From Vreelandella sulfidaeris (GTDB lineage: Bacteria; Pseudomonadota; Gammaproteobacteria; Pseudomonadales; Halomonadaceae), in the NCBI GenBank assembly GCA_007182875.1, contig AP019514.1, positions 1,426,001 to 1,490,000 on the forward strand: 64,000 nucleotides of DNA, written 5' to 3'. Made by a program: the position numbers and the translations under genes. Below the pieces are notes generated by a model that made no database searches, was not told where the DNA came from, and saw only the letters and a list, made by a program, of their open reading frames with translations. Shown piece by piece: positions 19,717 to 29,806 of the stretch (the first letter of the stretch is position 1; each line of letters opens with the position of its first letter).

Positions 19717-20663
19717 TTATACGGCCCTCTGGGTTGTTGGCCCGCCATTAGATAGCTGGCTTGTGGACCAGTCAGCGGGTGTTGTGAGCGGTGATTTTGA
19801 GGCACTGAATGAATGGAGTGCTAAAAACAAACAAGCCCGAACGCCTTTTGACTTGGCTGAGGGCGAATTAATGGGCAAAGAAATAGTATTGTTTTGGCCT
19901 AAAGCACACCAATTGGGCATTTGGTGGTTAAAGTGGTTATGTGAACAGTTACCCAGCGGGACGCCATTTGAAGTTGTCGGTGAACATCAAGGAGGCATTA
20001 AACGGGTGCCTAAGATGCTTGAAGAGCTGGGTATGCCTTGCGACAAGCGCGATAATGCCCGGCGCTGTTCGCTGTTTGCCACCCATACCATTGCACCGGA
20101 GTCAGCAAGCGAGAGTGCTTGGCAAAACTTTGAGGCGCTAGGGTTAACCCTTGTTAGTCACCCCGGTGTATTTGGCCACGGCAAAGTTGATGAAGGTACA
20201 TTATTAATGTTGGAAAGCATCGAAAGCAGCTTGCCTAAAAAAGCCGCTTAAGGTGCTGGATATGGGCTGTGGCGACGGCATTATTAGCGCCTGGTTGGCC
20301 CAACGTGGTCATCATATTACTGCTGTGGATGTTAGCGCCTTTGCCGTCGAAGCCTGCAAACGCACATTAGCCGCGAATGGGCTAAAAGGCCGTGTGTTGA
20401 GCAGTGATGTGTTCCGCGCGTTGGAAAACGAGCGATTTGATTGGATTATTAGCAATCCACCTTTCCATAAAGAGCGCGATATCAGCTATGGCCCAAGCCA
20501 GCGCTTGATTAGCGAGGCGCCCGAGCATCTAAGTGCAGGTGGCCGCCTCATCATTGTAGCGAATGGTTTTCTGCCTTACCCAGACCACTTGCAGCGCGCG
20601 TTTCAGGATTTTGAAACACTGGCGGACAATCGCCGTTTCAAGGTGTATGCAGCGGATAAATAA
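19667..20663 (+). CDS. rsmC: 16S rRNA m2G1207 methyltransferase (RsmC)
   Basis: This two-domain methyltransferase of about 331 residues has an N-terminal inactive methyltransferase-like domain that binds RNA and a C-terminal catalytic domain with SAM motif LDMGCGDGIISAWLAQRG and the N6/N2-methylase motif SNPPFHK. The family methylates G1207 of 16S rRNA in the 30S subunit. One indel near 20240 separates the two domains into different frames. Directly downstream of cmoM, so the two RNA methyltransferases may be co-transcribed. Confidence 0.9.
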
Positions 20664-20694
20664 TCGCTGCACACATCATGCATTGGTGCGCATG

Positions 20695-21222
20695 TCACGA
20701 AGAGTAATCAAGGGCGGTAATCGTATAAAACGTATCGCCATTAGGTGTGAGCACTTTGCCTCATCCCCAATCTGTTTGCCTAATAGGGCTTTAGCCATGG
20801 GAGCATCGATACTGATCCAACGCTTTTGGTATCGATTTCATCGTGACCAACAATCCGTAGATGTACCTGGTCGCCGTTTTCGTCTTCCAGGCTTACATAG
20901 GCGCCGAAAAAAACTTTGCTGGTGTCGGCAGGCAGCCGATCAACAATTTGTAATTCGTCTAAACGCTTTGTCAGGTGGGTAATGCGTGCAATGACGCGGT
21001 TAAGTTCTTTCTTGTTATAAGTATAATCGGCGTTTTCACTGCGGTCGCCCTGGGCAGCCGCTTCGCCTACCTTCTCTGAAATAGCCGGGCGTTTAACGCG
21101 TGATAGATGATCCAGAATCGCGCGCAAGCGGCCGCCCCCTCTGCGGTAATCAGGTTACTCTTAGGGGCTTGACGCGGATCTTTTGCTGGGTCGCGCCAGC
21201 GGGTCATGTTGCGGCCTTTCAT
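20695..21222 (-). CDS. greB: Transcription elongation factor GreB
   Basis: This Gre factor of about 170 residues rescues backtracked RNA polymerase by stimulating transcript cleavage. The coiled-coil tip carries the catalytic acidic pair in GDRSENADYTYNKKELNRV, and the C-terminal FKBP-like domain reads VFFGAYVSLEDENG ... IVGHDEID ... ISIDAPMAKALLGKQIGDEA. The YNKK and the IVG-DEID spacing favour GreB over GreA. Indels near 21128, 20815 and 20765 break it; repaired, it ends TITALDYSS at 20695. The start may be the ATG at 21222 or at 21207, which has a better-spaced AAAGG. It converges on rsmC with 31 bases between them. Confidence 0.88.
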
Positions 21223-21394
21223 TACCTTTTCCCTATCGTGTTTCGAGCTACCTACCTTACGTCAATTACAGGAAGCTTACCAAGCAACATGCATTGATGA
21301 GTCATTCAAACGTTCGTTATATTTTTTTGCTATATTAGGCAACAGGCCCACCATTCGTAGGCCTACACTGGAAAACAATAATTCAGGAGCATGC

Positions 21395-22052
21395 ATGCGA
21401 ACTCTCTCTTCCACGGATGTCTTTATCACGTTCATTAATTGCCGCCGCCATGGGCAGCGCGTTGGCGCTTATGCCATTAAGTGCAACAGCCTTTGAGGGC
21501 GAGCTATTCTCGCTGAAGAACCGTTGGGAACACACCGTGACGGAAATGCCTGCCAATGAGCGGGAAAGCACCCTCAAGTCTTTGGCTGGCGAAGCGGAGC
21601 AATTAGCTGAGCAGCACAGCGACGAGGCTGACGTACTGGTATGGCAAGGCATTATTTTGGCGTCATATGCCCGTGAGCGCGGTGGTCTAGGGGCGTTGGG
21701 AACCGCAGGTGATGCACGTGATGCATTGGAGAAAGCGGTAGACATAGATCCGCAAGGGCTGAATGGTTCAGCGTACGTGACGCTAGGCGCGCTTTACGAC
21801 CGCGCACCGGGGCGCCCACTTGGTTTTGAAATAGCGATACCGCTGAACGCATGTTCCAGCGTGCCCTGGAAATCCGCCCTGACGGTATTGATGTTAACTA
21901 CTACTATGCAGCTTTTTTTAAAAGAAGAGGGCAATGAGCAGGCTGCACGCGAGCACGCTCAGCGGGCGGTAAACGGTACCGCTCGCGACAACCGCCAAGT
22001 TTCAGATGAAGCGCTACGTCGCGATGCCGAGGCACTGCTCAACCAACTGTGA
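21395..22052 (+). CDS. Exported TPR-like protein of unknown function
   Basis: This protein of about 218 residues has a signal peptide (hydrophobic run SLIAAAMGSALALMPLSATA, cleavage after TAFE region) and a helical body with tetratricopeptide-like pairs: RDALEKAVDIDPQGLNGSAY and MFQRALEIRPDGIDVNYYYA, then REHAQRAV. The best start is the ATG at 21395 behind CAGGAG; reaching the main frame requires removing one base near 21414, otherwise the ATG at 21417 is used. Compensating indels near 21830 and 21912 displace the middle part. The likely role is in a periplasmic assembly, by analogy with TPR proteins in general. No specific function can be given. Confidence 0.7.
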
Positions 22053-22123
22053 TCCGTCACTGAATTGGCATTCCCGGTAGCTAGCACTGATAATAGAGCG
22101 ATTATCAATACCGGGAGTGCCCC

Positions 22124-22843
22124 ATGGCGTCCAGCTCCAAGAACACTTCTTCTCCAAACTCTCCATTGCGAGATGCCCCTTTTCGGAACACGTCGCTTAG
22201 CGTGCCGCATTTTAAGCGCGACGATGTTGACCTGCTCAAGCGTGAAACTTTGCATCAAGGGTTTTTTCGCCTCGAAGCCTTAGAGCTTCGCCATCAACTA
22301 TTTGAAGGTGGCTGGAGCGAGCCCATGCGTCGAGAAGTTCACAGCCGCTTTGATGCGGTAGGCGTGCTGCTTTACGACCCTGCGCGCGATTTAGTGGTTT
22401 TGATCGAGCAGTTTCGCGCAGGTGCCGTTGATGATTCGGTTTCGCCCTGGAAACTCGAACTTGTGGCAGGCTTGGTAGAGGATGGCGAGTCGCTGGAAGA
22501 TGTGGCTCGCCGTGAAGCGTGGGAGGAGGCCGGTTGTAAAGTGGCCGAACTGACCAAACTTCATACGTATTATCCCAGCCCTGGCGCCTGTAACGAGCAA
22601 GTGACACTATTTTGTGGTTTGGTGGATTGCCAGGGGCTAGGCGGCATTCATGGCTTAGACGAAGAGCACGAGGACATTCGGGTTCATGTCATGCCTTTTG
22701 CCAATGCTTGGGAACTCTTAACGCTAGGGCGGCTCGATAACGCCATGTGCTTGATTGGGCTACAGTGGTTGAATAGCCAGCGAGCCTCTTTACGCGCCGC
22801 CTCTCAGCGAGCATTGTCACAAAGTGAAACAAACGAGGAGTGA
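22124..22843 (+). CDS. nudF: ADP-ribose pyrophosphatase (NudF), Nudix family
   Basis: This intact 239-residue Nudix hydrolase has the full Nudix box GX5EX7REXWEEXG starting at GLVEDGESLE, preceded by the ADPRase substrate strand VLIEQFRAGA and EHED in the C-terminal part. It cleaves ADP-ribose to AMP and ribose-5-phosphate. The first 25 or so residues (SSSKNTSSPNSP) are a poorly conserved extension. The order nudF - DUF1249 - cpdA is the same as in enterobacteria (nudF-yqiB-cpdA), which confirms the call. Confidence 0.92.
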   Translation: MASSSKNTSSPNSPLRDAPFRNTSLSVPHFKRDDVDLLKRETLHQGFFRLEALELRHQLFEGGWSEPMRREVHSRFDAVGVLLYDPARDLVVLIEQFRAGAVDDSVSPWKLELVAGLVEDGESLEDVARREAWEEAGCKVAELTKLHTYYPSPGACNEQVTLFCGLVDCQGLGGIHGLDEEHEDIRVHVMPFANAWELLTLGRLDNAMCLIGLQWLNSQRASLRAASQRALSQSETNEE

Positions 22844-22845
22844 AC

Positions 22846-23292
22846 ATGGCGAGAACGGCCTATGTCACCGATTTAAAATCGCTCCAAGGGGAGTGCAGCG
22901 CCAATTATTTACGTTTGGTGCGCCTGGTGGGCGATATGGAGGCCGGCCAGCGTCGTGATATTGCCCTGCGCGGCAATAAACAGTATTTCGGTGATCTCCA
23001 CCTTTTTATTCAAGAGCAGGCGCCTTACACCACCATGGTGGATGTTTCCCAGACTGGCCCGCTAGATAATGTTATGGAAGGACCGCGTATGCGCGTGCAC
23101 CTTTATCACGATGTACGCATGGCGGAAGTGACCGACTTTCAGCGTGAGCGACACTTCAGCGGCCGCTACCGTTATCCAAATGCGCGTATGCACCAACCGG
23201 ACGAAAAGCTGCAACTCAATCGATTCTTAGGCGAGTGGTTAGCGCATGGACTCGCCCACGGCCATACTGTTGATGTGCCGGAGTTGCCCTGA
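22846..23292 (+). CDS. DUF1249 family protein (YqiB-like)
   Basis: This intact 148-residue protein of the DUF1249/YqiB family has no assigned biochemical function. Typical family stretches are NYLRLVRLVGDM and DLHLFIQEQAPYTTMVDVSQ, with a charged C-terminal part. The start ATG at 22846 has GAGGAG immediately upstream, inside the end of nudF. Its TGA overlaps the cpdA ATG (TGATG). It is consistently linked to nudF and cpdA across gammaproteobacteria. Confidence 0.88.
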   Translation: MARTAYVTDLKSLQGECSANYLRLVRLVGDMEAGQRRDIALRGNKQYFGDLHLFIQEQAPYTTMVDVSQTGPLDNVMEGPRMRVHLYHDVRMAEVTDFQRERHFSGRYRYPNARMHQPDEKLQLNRFLGEWLAHGLAHGHTVDVPELP

Positions 23293-24038
23293 TGCGATTG
23301 GTACAGGTTACCGATGCGCATCTCCATGCGGATACCGAGGCGCGTTCCCGTGCGGGTATTCCTTGGCGGCAGTTTCAGCAGGTGTTAAGAGCAGTGACCG
23401 CCGAACACCCCGACATCGTGATTTTTACCGGGGATATCAGCCAGGATGAATCTGCTGATTCCTACGCATTGGCGGCGCAAGCAATGGCAGCATTGCCTTG
23501 TCCCTGGTATTGGCTGCCAGGTAATCACGACCAACTCGCTTTGATGGCCGCGGAGCGCCCGCTGGTGGATGAAGTGGATTTAGGCGCTTGGCGCATGCTG
23601 CTGATCAATACCCAAGTGGAGGGCAAACCCCACGGCGAACTGGGAAGCGAGCGGCTAGCTAAGCTCGCTGAACAATTAGAGAACGACGATCGGCCCACGC
23701 TGATAGCCATGCATCACCCGCCGGTTGATGTGGGCGCAGTGTGGATGGATGCTATTGGCCTACAAGATCGCGAAGCGTTTTGGGAACTGTTAAGTAACCA
23801 TTCTCACGTCAAGATCATCCTGTTTGGTCATGCGCACCAAGCCTATGCCGAACACCATCGCAGCGGTGACGCCACCATTGACGTTTATGGTTGCCCAGCC
23901 ATGGCGGACCAGTTCCTGCCTGGTGCAGAGCACTTCGCGATTGATGAAGCATCACGGCCTGGCTATCGGGTTATCGATTTGGCGTATAGCGATGCCCAGG
24001 GAAGCGAGTGGCAGAGCTGGATTGAGCGCATTGATTAG
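23292..24038 (+). CDS. cpdA: 3',5'-cyclic-AMP phosphodiesterase (CpdA)
   Basis: This intact 248-residue metallophosphoesterase shows all class III cAMP phosphodiesterase motifs: DAH at residues 8-10, GDISQD, GNHD, MHHPP and GHAH. These coordinate a binuclear metal centre. CpdA hydrolyses cAMP and so tunes Crp-dependent regulation. The ATG overlaps the stop of the DUF1249 gene. After the stop there are 174 bases of AT-rich DNA before cysD that hold no gene and should contain the cysDN promoter. Confidence 0.92.
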   Translation: MRLVQVTDAHLHADTEARSRAGIPWRQFQQVLRAVTAEHPDIVIFTGDISQDESADSYALAAQAMAALPCPWYWLPGNHDQLALMAAERPLVDEVDLGAWRMLLINTQVEGKPHGELGSERLAKLAEQLENDDRPTLIAMHHPPVDVGAVWMDAIGLQDREAFWELLSNHSHVKIILFGHAHQAYAEHHRSGDATIDVYGCPAMADQFLPGAEHFAIDEASRPGYRVIDLAYSDAQGSEWQSWIERID

Positions 24039-24212
24039 TAGGCTCATCGCACTATCAATCTTAGATAGGTGATTTAGGAATAAAAGATAGTTATTAATTC
24101 TTTTGGGTTATTATCGGCTCGGCGTTACCCTACCTTCATTCGAACGTACATTTTTATAACTTACACTGCTTTTAGCTTGTGTAATGAGCTTGTTCTTATG
24201 AGGTAAGGGGCC

Positions 24213-25185
24213 ATGACCCAATTGTCTACGTTGTCTTTAAAAGAGCGGTCTTCAGAGACGCAAGGGGGAGGCTTTTAACGCCCCTAATGCCGCGCGCTTG
24301 ACCCACCTCAAGCAGTTAGAAGCCGAATCTATCCACATCATTCGTGAAGTCGCCGCCGAGTTCGCCAACCCAGTGATGATGTACTCCATCGGCAAAGATT
24401 CGTCAGTCATGTTGCACTTGGCGCGTAAAAGCCTTTTACCCCGGTACACCGCCATTCCCGTTGATGCATGTAGACACCACGTGGAAGTTTCGCGAGATGA
24501 TTGAGTTTCGCAATCGCATGGCGGCAGAAGCGGGTATGGAACTGATCGTGCATACCAATGAAGAAGGTCGTGCGGCCAATATCAACCCCTTCGATCATGG
24601 CAGTGCCAAATACACCGATATCATGAAAACCCAGGCGCTTAAGCAGGCGCTGGACAAATACGGATTCGATGCCGCGGCGCGCGCCGAGACGAAGAGGCAT
24701 CGCGTGCGAAAGAGCGTGTTTACTCGTTCCGTGATAAATATCATCGCTGGGACCCTAAGAACCAGCGCCCTGAGCTGTGGAATGTGTATAACGCCAAGGT
24801 TAATAAAGGCGAATCAATCCGTGTGTTTCCGCTCTCCAATTGGACCGAGCTAGATATCTGGCAATATATTTACTTAGAGTCGATCCCCATCGTGCCTCTC
24901 TATTATTCAGCCAAGCGTCCTGTTGTTGAACGCGACGGCATGCAAATTATGGTGGATGACGATCGCCTGCCGTTAGCGCCCGGTGAAGTGCCCGAACAGA
25001 AATCGGTGCGATTCAGAACACTGGGCTGCTATCCGCTGACCGGCGCCGTGGAGTCCGAGGCCGCGACGCTTCCGGAAATTATTCAGGAAATGCTGCTAAC
25101 CCGCACCAGTGAGCGCAGTGGTCGTGCTATTGACCGTGATCAAGTGGGTTCGATGGAGAAGAAAAAGCGCGAGGGCTACTTCTAA
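24213..25185 (+). CDS. cysD: Sulfate adenylyltransferase subunit 2 (CysD)
   Basis: This PAPS-reductase-like ATP pyrophosphatase of about 320 residues forms the catalytic ATP sulfurylase with CysN and makes APS from sulfate. The PP-loop reads [18 protein letters not shown]. Other landmarks are [16 protein letters not shown], the [19 protein letters not shown] region and the C-terminal [11 protein letters not shown]. Indels near 24265 (G-run), 24450 and 24690-24715 fragment it. The start ATG at 24213 follows GGTAAGGGG. Its TAA shares a base with the cysN ATG (TAATG). Confidence 0.92.
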
Positions 25186-26626
25186 TGTCTCACCAATCTA
25201 ATTTAATTGCCGACAATATCGAGCAGTACCTGCACGAGCACGAAAACAAAGACCTGCTGCGCTTTATCACTTGCGGCAGTGTGGACGATGGTAAATCGAC
25301 GCTGATTGGCCGGTTGTTGCACGACTCTAAAATGATCTTTGAAGATCAGTTGGCGGCGATCACCCAGGCCTCTAAAACCAGCGGCACCACCGGTGATACC
25401 GTTGACCTCGCCCTGTTAGTGGATGGCTTGCAGTCTGAGCGCGAGCAGGGCATTACCATTGATGTGGCTTACCGCTTTTTCTCCACGGATAAGCGCAAAT
25501 TTATTATCGCCGATACACCAGGGCACGAGCAGTACACGCGCAATATGGCGACAGGTGCTTCCACGGCGAGCCTGGCAATTATTCTTATTGATGCTCGCTA
25601 TGGGGTGCAGACCCAAACCCGGCGCCACAGCTTTATTGCGGACCTGCTAGGTATCCAACACTTGGTGATTGCGGTCAATAAGATGGATTTGGTGGGTTTC
25701 TCAGAGCAGCGCTTTAACGAGATAGTCGATGAGTATCGTGCCTTTGCTGAGAACCTTCAGGCACCGGACATTCGCTTTGTGCCCATGTCGGCACTGAATG
25801 GCGACAACGTAGTGAATCGCAGTGAACAAACCCCCTGGTATTTTACCGCCGGTTATCAAGCGAAAACGCTGATTGAGTTGTTGGAAAGCGTTGAAATCAG
25901 TCGCGATCAGAATCTTAGCGATCTGCGTTTACCGGTGCAGTACGTCAACCGGCCAAATCTCGATTTTCGGGGCTACTGCGGTACCTTGGCTGCAGGGTGC
26001 TGCGCCCAGGGCAGGCGGTCAAAGTGTTGCCCTCGGGCAAAACGTCTACCGTGGCGCGGGTTGTTACCTTTGATGGCGATCTTGACGCGGCTTATCCGGG
26101 CCAGGCGATCACCGTCACTCTGGTCGATGAGATCGATATCTCCCGTGGCGATTGGTTAGTGGCGGCGGATAGTGAACTGCCGCTCTCGAATACCTTTAAA
26201 GCAGATATTGTGTGGATGCACGAAGAGGTATTAACCCCAGGCAAGCTTTATGATTTTAAACTGGCAACGCGTGATCTGTCCGGCCAAGTCAGCGCGGTTG
26301 ATTACCAAATCGATGTGAATACCCTGGAAAAGCATGCCACTCATTCACTGGGCTTAAACGCGATTGCTCGCTGTGACGTGGAATTAACCGCGGCTATTCC
26401 GGTGGATGATTACCGCACTAGCCCGGGTACCGGCAGCTTTATCATCGTTGACCGGCTGACCAATGTCACCGTAGGCGCAGGGATGATTCGCGGGACGGCG
26501 AGTGAATCAGCCTCTGCCACGCCATCCACCGATTGGGCTGCCTTTGAGCGTGACCTGAATGCGCTGGTGCGTAAGCACTTTCCACACTGGGAAGCCAAAG
26601 ATATCAGCGGTTTGTTCAACCGCTAA
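25185..26626 (+). CDS. cysN: Sulfate adenylyltransferase subunit 1 (CysN), GTPase
   Basis: This translation-factor-type GTPase of about 480 residues activates CysD in ATP sulfurylase. It has the P-loop [13 protein letters not shown], switch [10 protein letters not shown] and the specificity motif NKMD, then two beta-barrel domains. One indel near 25990 divides the G domain from the barrels. No fused APS kinase (CysC) domain follows: the protein ends DISGLFNR at 26626. APS kinase, if present, must lie elsewhere. Confidence 0.92.
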
Positions 26627-26682
26627 TTGGCGAAAGCTTTGGTCGTGCGCCAAAACATACCAGCGCGACGAATGTACCCTAC

Positions 26683-26731
26683 GTCATTGCGGGGAGCGAA
26701 GCGACGCGGCAATCTCGCTTTTGTCATTGCG
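26683..26731. repeat. REP-like palindromic repeat, left part interrupted by the IS
   Basis: A 34-base unit beginning GTCATTGCGGGGAGCGAAGC and ending GCGGCAATCTC lies at 26683-26716, followed by the first nine bases of a second unit (GTCATTGCG, 26723-26731). The second unit is cut by the insertion sequence. Related units occur at 28118-28197 and 44059-44163, some inverted, as in bacterial interspersed mosaic elements. Confidence 0.75.
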
Positions 26732-26747
26732 TATAGGGACTCCTCCC

Positions 26748-26991
26748 CGGTTGCAAGCGACGATGATGGAAAACGTAAGCCGATGCGTGCGTATAGTCGG
26801 CCTCTCAAGGGGGACGCTATCCCCGGACCCTGATGAATGTCGCGCACCTTCTCTCCTCAACGAGCGGTAGGCTTCTTCAGCCATCGCAATGACCAGGTTT
26901 TGAGAAGGTCGGTCTGACCTGTTTTTCATCCATCGTTGCTCGGCAACAAGGTAGTCGCCTCTCGGCGCTTAAACGCTGATGGTATTAACGT
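26748..26991 (-). ncRNA. Candidate guide (seek/bridge) RNA region of the IS1111-like element
   Basis: This 244-base non-coding end lies between the transposase stop and the inverted repeat. On the minus strand it can form short hairpins at 26935-26947 (GTTGC/GCAAC), 26906-26920 (AGGTC/GACCT) and 26810-26824 (GGGGA/TCCCC). Its transcript would contain GTCATTGCG (complement of 26885-26893), the same nine bases that flank the insertion in the REP target (26723-26731). IS110-family elements use a non-coding RNA with such target-matching loops. The boundaries of an actual RNA cannot be read from sequence alone. Confidence 0.5.
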
Positions 26992-28040
26992 TTAGCTCGC
27001 CATCAGCGCTGAACTCTCATGAAACTCCTGGCGGTAGGCCTGACCACGGTGTAGGACAGCCCAGGCGGTTCGCACCGTCTTGTTCGCTAGCGCGACTGCC
27101 GCCTTGTTCTTGCCAACGCGTGCGACCAGCGCGCGTAGCCAACGGCTTTTAGCATCCTGCTTGTCACCCACGGTGTTGATGGCCGAGTGTGCGCCGCGTA
27201 TCAGAGCGGCTTTCAGCGAGACTTGACCCGTTCGGCCAATGCCCTTGATCTTCGCGATGCCACCGCTGCTGTGTTGTGTCGGGGTTAATCCCAGATACGC
27301 TGATGCTTGGCGACCTTTCTTGAACGCGTTGCCGTTACCGAGGGCGCTATAGAGCTGGTGGCGACCACCGGCCCCACTCCCTCAATCGCCAACAGTTGGC
27401 GACAAGGCATCACCGCACGGCTCATCTGCTCCACGCGTTTATCCAGTGACTGAATACGCTCGTTGAGTCGATCCAGCTCCGCCATTTGCTCGGCAATCAA
27501 GTCACGCATCAACATCGAAAGCTCGTTGTCGGCATCTTCCAGGGCGAGCCAGACACGTTGCTTTAACGCTTTCTGCCCCGACCGCTGATCACTCCATATT
27601 CCTGCAATAGTCCATGAACCTGGTTGATCAACTGGGTGCGTTGATGAATATACCTTTCCCGAATGCGGTGCAGGCTCTGAATATCCTGTTGCTCGACGCT
27701 TTTGAGTGGGACAAAGCGCATATCAGGGCGCAATCCAGCCTCGACGATCGCGAGCGCGTCATTGGCATCGGTCTTGTGCCCCTTGCGGAAGGGCGTCACA
27801 AACTGGGGCGAAATGAGGGCAACGGTATGGCCGAGGGCCTGCAGCTGTCGCGCCCAATAATGCGATCCGCCACACGCTTCCATGAACACCCGACAGGCCG
27901 GCTGACGGCGCATAAAAATCCAACACCTGATGCCGTTTAAGCTCTTTGTTGACCTGAACACGCGAGGAGCGTGTGTCGACAACACACACTTGAAAAACGC
28001 GCTTTGCCAGATCAATACCTATTGTCTTATGCTTGTTCAT
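26992..28040 (-). CDS. IS110 family transposase (DEDD recombinase)
   Basis: The transposase of about 349 residues has the RuvC-like DEDD domain at the N terminus (MNKHKTIGIDLAK with D10, FMEACGGSHYWAR and KGHKTDANDALAI) and the C-terminal Transposase_20 domain with LAIEGVGPVVAT, a helix-hairpin-helix-like region, and ASAYLGLTPTQHSSGG, which contains the catalytic serine. Indels near 27930, 27565, 27330 and close by split it into several frames. As similar indels occur in essential genes here, the copy may be intact in reality. The start ATG at 28040 has GGGGGAAGAG upstream. Confidence 0.85.
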
Positions 28041-28117
28041 GACTCTTCCCCCTCCGCATTGAAGTGGTTCAGCTATCAATGTAGCTCTCTGAAGCTTCGA
28101 GAGGGAGGAGTCCCTTT

Positions 28118-28200
28118 CATTGAGCGCAGCGCGGCAATCTCAGAGTTAGTGCCATAGCCGGTATGAGATTGCTTCGTCGCAAGCTCCTCGCAATGACTAT
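28118..28200. repeat. REP-like palindromic repeat, right part after the IS
   Basis: The remainder of the interrupted unit (28118-28141, ending GCGGCAATCTC) is followed 23 bases later by an inverted unit at 28165-28197 that starts GAGATTGCTTCGTCGC and ends GCAATGAC. Together with 26683-26731 this was probably one composite repeat cluster between cysN and tupA before the IS entered. Confidence 0.72.
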
Positions 28201-28206
28201 GAGTAA

Positions 28207-29022
28207 TTAGGGGTTACTCAGCGTTAGGAAAAATAGCTGCTGGCCATCTACCTCAAAATCCGCAATAGCTTGCTGACCTTCTTCTGAAACGAGCCACTCG
28301 TGCCACTGGGCAGCGAGATCATGCTTCAGGTCTGGGTGTCGCTCTTCAGAGAGCAGCAGGCTACCGTACTGATTGAACAGCGCTTCATCGCCTTCAAACA
28401 GCAGCGTTAAATCCTGTGGATTTTCAAACGCAACCCAAGTGGCGCGGTCGGTAAAGGTGTAGGCATCCATACCTGCTGCGGTGTTCAATGTCGGCCCCAT
28501 GCCGCTACCCAGCTCACGGTACCACTCACCCTGTGGTGTCACCCCGGCATCTTCCCATAAACGTAGTTCAGCGCGGTTGGTGCCACTGTCGTCACCTCGT
28601 GAAGCGAACGGGGAACCGCTCTCCGCGATACGCTGCATGGCATCAGTAACGGTTTTGCTGTCACGAATGCCTGCAGGGTCATCACTCGGTCCAACGATGA
28701 CGAAATCGTTGTACATCACATTGAGGCGTTCAGTGGCATAGCCGTCGGCCACGAATTTTTCTTCACCGGCGGTGTCATGTACCAACAGGCTATCGGCATC
28801 ACCCCGGCGACCGATTTCAAACGCCTGGCCGGTACCTACAGCCACCACACGAACCTCAATGCCCGTCTCTTCGGTGAAGGTGGGGATGATAGCGTCGAAC
28901 AAACCTGAATTTTCAGTCGAGGTGGTGGAGGCCAGCGTGATGTAATCATCGGCCGCCATCAGCGCGCCGCTAAAGCTTACTCCCAGGGCGCCGGCGGTAA
29001 TAAATGCGGTGGCTTTCTTCAT
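28207..29022 (-). CDS. tupA: Tungstate ABC transporter substrate-binding protein (TupA)
   Basis: This intact 271-residue periplasmic binding protein has a signal peptide (residues 1-23, cleavage after LMA) and the TupA signature: a TTSTENSGL oxyanion-binding loop right after the first strand and FASRGDDSGTN in the second lobe. TupA binds tungstate with very high affinity and discriminates against molybdate. The permease and ATPase genes follow the usual set on the same strand. The gene stops 6 bases from the REP repeat cluster, which probably caps the transcript. Confidence 0.9.
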   Translation of the reverse strand: MKKATAFITAGALGVSFSGALMAADDYITLASTTSTENSGLFDAIIPTFTEETGIEVRVVAVGTGQAFEIGRRGDADSLLVHDTAGEEKFVADGYATERLNVMYNDFVIVGPSDDPAGIRDSKTVTDAMQRIAESGSPFASRGDDSGTNRAELRLWEDAGVTPQGEWYRELGSGMGPTLNTAAGMDAYTFTDRATWVAFENPQDLTLLFEGDEALFNQYGSLLLSEERHPDLKHDLAAQWHEWLVSEEGQQAIADFEVDGQQLFFLTLSNP

Positions 29023-29047
29023 TTTATTGCTCCTTCATCATTATTGA

Positions 29048-29806
29048 TTAGTCACAGAGTTCAAGCGCTTCAGGGTTACCAAACCAGCTCGCCCCGAATA
29101 AACGCTCCCGCCTCGGAGGAGGTGGGAGCAGTAAAAAGTCATCGGCAGAGGTATGTTCTATTAATTCGCCGTTATGCAAAAAAAGCACATCGTCGGCTAA
29201 GCGGCGCGCTTGATGTAAGTCATGAGTGGTCATAACGATACGTGTACCGCTTCGGTGAAATTCAAGCACCGCATCCTCAACAGCTTTGATAGCGGCGGGG
29301 TCTAACGCAGAGGTCGGCTCATCGAGAAACAATACTTGTGGATTTAGCAGCCAAGCCCGTGCCAGTGCTAAGCGCTGCTGCTCACCGCCGGAAAGTACCC
29401 GCGCTGGCCGTTTGGCCAAGTGCGTTAAGCCAAACTTTCAAGTGCGCTCATTGCCTGTGTTTTTCGTACTACCCCCTTAAGTTCGGGGCGTGGCGTTTTG
29501 TTAATCGCGAGTACATAGGTTAGGTTTTCGAGCGCAGAACGACGTAACAGCACCGGCCGCTGGAAGACCATGGCTTGTGCAGGTGGCGCGCCTTGCCAGC
29601 GCACCTGGCCGCTAGTGGGCGTTAACAACCCATGGGCCAGACGCATTAACAGGCTTTTGCCAGCACCATTCGGCCCCATGATCAGCGTTTTCTGGCAACC
29701 GGTAAGGCGTAGTGAGATAGGTTTAAGCAGCGTTTGACCGCGATGGTTAAAAGCCACGCTATCTAATTCAAGGGGTGGGGACCGGGAGAGAGTGATGTAC
29801 GTTCAT
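29048..29806 (-). CDS. tupC: Tungstate ABC transporter ATP-binding protein (TupC)
   Basis: This ABC ATPase of about 245 residues has the Walker A GPNGAGKSLLMRL, the signature LSGGEQQRLALARA, Walker B VLFLDEPTSALD and the switch histidine in TTHDLHQ. Frame breaks lie near 29425 and near 29775. The reconstructed N terminus starts at the ATG at 29806 (MNVHHSLPVPTPLELDSVAF), overlapping the end of tupB; without this correction the frame opens at the GTG at 29757, which would remove the first beta-strand. It energises uptake through TupB. Confidence 0.85.

Larger units (their letters stand above)
26735..28115 (-). mobile_element. IS110 family insertion sequence, IS1111-like subgroup
   Basis: The element of about 1.38 kb has perfect 13-bp inverted repeats, AGGGACTCCTCCC at 26735-26747 and GGGAGGAGTCCCT at 28103-28115. 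A single IS110-type transposase runs on the minus strand. The true ends may lie a few bases outside these repeats, because IS1111-group repeats are subterminal. The transposase start is close to one end (63 bases) while about 244 non-coding bases lie after its stop, which is the IS1111-type arrangement where the guide RNA is encoded downstream of the transposase. It has inserted in a REP-like repeat, a well-known target class of this family. No target duplication is evident. Confidence 0.82.

Noticed and set aside
20780..21127. A short Gre-like protein as a separate gene
   Set aside because: It is the middle of greB; both ends continue in other frames after single-base repairs.
26684..26929. 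An 81-residue open frame on the minus strand across the IS end and the REP repeat
   Set aside because: It crosses the inverted repeat and palindromic repeat sequence, has no ribosome site, and is better explained by the non-coding end of the insertion sequence.
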